Source: Bryobacteraceae bacterium
GTDB lineage: Bacteria; Acidobacteriota; Terriglobia; Bryobacterales; Bryobacteraceae
Length of the DNA stretch: 6,401 bases
Assembly: GCA_030044325.1 (NCBI GenBank)
Contig: JASHWA010000527.1
Coordinates: 1 to 6,401, forward strand
Direction of reading: 5' to 3'
Below, piece by piece: positions 5,634 through 6,401 of the stretch. The notes under the pieces are model-generated. The model was not told the DNA's origin, searched no databases, and was given only the letters and a program-made list of their open reading frames with translations. A program made the position numbers and the translations under genes. How positions within the stretch are numbered: the first letter of the stretch is position 1; every line of letters starts with the position of its first letter.

Positions 5634-6401
5634 ATGCGCAGCTATTTCCACGTCGACATGGACGCGTTTTTCGTGTCGGTGGAAGAGCTGTTCGATCCCT
5701 CGCTTAAAGGCAAGCCGGTGGTGGTGGGCGGAAAGCCGAACGAGCGCGGGGTGGTTTCGGCGGCGTCTTACGCGGCGCGAAAATTCGGCGTTCATTCGGC
5801 GATGCCGCTGCGCACGGCGTACAAACTTTGCCCGCAGGCGATTTTCGTCGAGGGCCATCGCCATCGCTATCTCGAATATTCGGAAAAAGTGTTCGCCGTG
5901 TTGCAGAAATTTTCTCCGCGCGTCGAGATGGCTTCGATCGATGAAGCCTATCTGGATTTGACGGGCACCGGGCGCCTGCACGGTCCTCCGCTCCGGGCGG
6001 CGCATCGGCTGCACGCGATGGTGAGGGACGCGACGGCGCTCAACTGCTCGATCGGGGCGGCGAGCTCGCGCCTGGTGTCGAAAATCGCGTCCGATCAGGC
6101 CAAGCCGAACGGAGTTTTGTGGATCGTGCCCGGATGCGAGGCGGCGTTTCTCGCGCCGCTGGAGGTGCGAAAAGTTCCGGGAGTGGGAAAAGTTACGGAG
6201 CGCAATCTGCATGCCTGCGGAATCCGGAAAATCGGCGATCTGGCCGCGCTCGACGAAGGTTTTTTGGAGGAGCGCTTCGGAAAATGGGGTTTGGCGCTTG
6301 CGGGCAAGTCACGCGGCGAGGACGCCGGCGGATGGTTCGACACCGAGGTGGGGGAAGGCGGCGATCCCAAATCAGTGAGCCACGAGCACACGTTCATGGA
6401 A
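5634..6401 (+). CDS. dinB: DNA polymerase IV (Y-family), N-terminal 256 residues, cut by window end
   Basis: This is an error-prone translesion polymerase that extends DNA past damaged template bases in the cytoplasm. The start MRSYFHVDMDAFFVSVEE aligns without gaps to E. coli Pol IV: D8 (first metal-binding Asp), steric gate F13 that excludes ribonucleotides, and D103-E104 in SIDEAYLDLT, at the same numbers as in E. coli. The finger segment SYAARKFGVHSAMP (45-58) and SIGAASSRLVSKIASDQAKPNG (139-160) are typical of the family. A helix-hairpin-helix of the thumb lies at about 176-203 (VPGVGKVTERNL). KSVSHEHTF (246-254) starts the little-finger domain. The frame is open to the last base. Y-family Pol IV proteins are usually about 350-400 residues, so about 100-150 residues, including the clamp-binding tail, lie outside. 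An ATG at 5624 is out of frame. All polymerase motifs visible are intact. Confidence 0.96.
   Translation, partial: MRSYFHVDMDAFFVSVEELFDPSLKGKPVVVGGKPNERGVVSAASYAARKFGVHSAMPLRTAYKLCPQAIFVEGHRHRYLEYSEKVFAVLQKFSPRVEMASIDEAYLDLTGTGRLHGPPLRAAHRLHAMVRDATALNCSIGAASSRLVSKIASDQAKPNGVLWIVPGCEAAFLAPLEVRKVPGVGKVTERNLHACGIRKIGDLAALDEGFLEERFGKWGLALAGKSRGEDAGGWFDTEVGEGGDPKSVSHEHTFME

Noticed and set aside
5624..5707. ATG at 5624 as dinB start or a small upstream ORF
   Set aside because: It is out of frame with dinB and ends after 27 codons. ATG 5634 gives the exact family N-terminus.
5619..6212. Minus-strand 197-codon ORF opposite dinB
   Set aside because: Antisense to a strongly conserved polymerase; Arg/His-rich shadow.
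1..6401. CRISPR array, insertion sequence, toxin-antitoxin or defence cassette
   Set aside because: No spaced direct repeats, transposase, terminal inverted repeats or paired small genes with such domains were found. The only tandem periodicity is coding (pentapeptide repeats).

Overview
The window looks like a stretch of GC-rich bacterial chromosome. A secreted M14-type zinc carboxypeptidase with an added C-terminal domain and Gly/Arg-rich loops, together with the codon style, suggests an Acidobacteriota genome (Bryobacter/Solibacter-like). That assignment is inference from protein style only. No rRNA, tRNA, insertion sequence, phage gene or CRISPR array is visible.

Layout. Bases 1-322 hold no confident gene. 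They contain a possible 38-residue Cys-rich ORF on the minus strand (5-121), a G-rich imperfect repeat (194-224), a possible 33-residue leader ORF (225-326) and a GC-rich inverted repeat (279-303). A 949-residue exported M14-like metallopeptidase follows (323-3172, +). It converges across 71 bp on a 299-residue pentapeptide-repeat protein (3244-4143, -). That gene is divergent, across only 46 bp, from a 451-residue multi-pass membrane protein resembling a GT-C (PMT/ArnT-like) glycosyltransferase (4190-5545, +). After 88 bp comes DNA polymerase IV, dinB (5634 to the window end, +), whose 3' part is cut off by the window edge.

The four genes share no obvious pathway. They cover extracellular or periplasmic peptide processing, a beta-helical protein of unknown target, probable membrane glycan transfer, and translesion DNA synthesis. 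The gene directions (+, -, +, +) argue against one operon. Only the membrane protein and dinB could be co-transcribed.

I do not see a convincing new multi-gene system. The most unusual structure is in the pentapeptide-repeat gene. Its five-residue register runs 47 repeats without a single insertion, and its C-terminal half adds a strict Phe/Leu alternation (ten residues, 30 bp) that is also visible in the DNA. The next most interesting point is the ATGA overlap between the possible leader ORF and the peptidase start, which has no Shine-Dalgarno sequence of its own.
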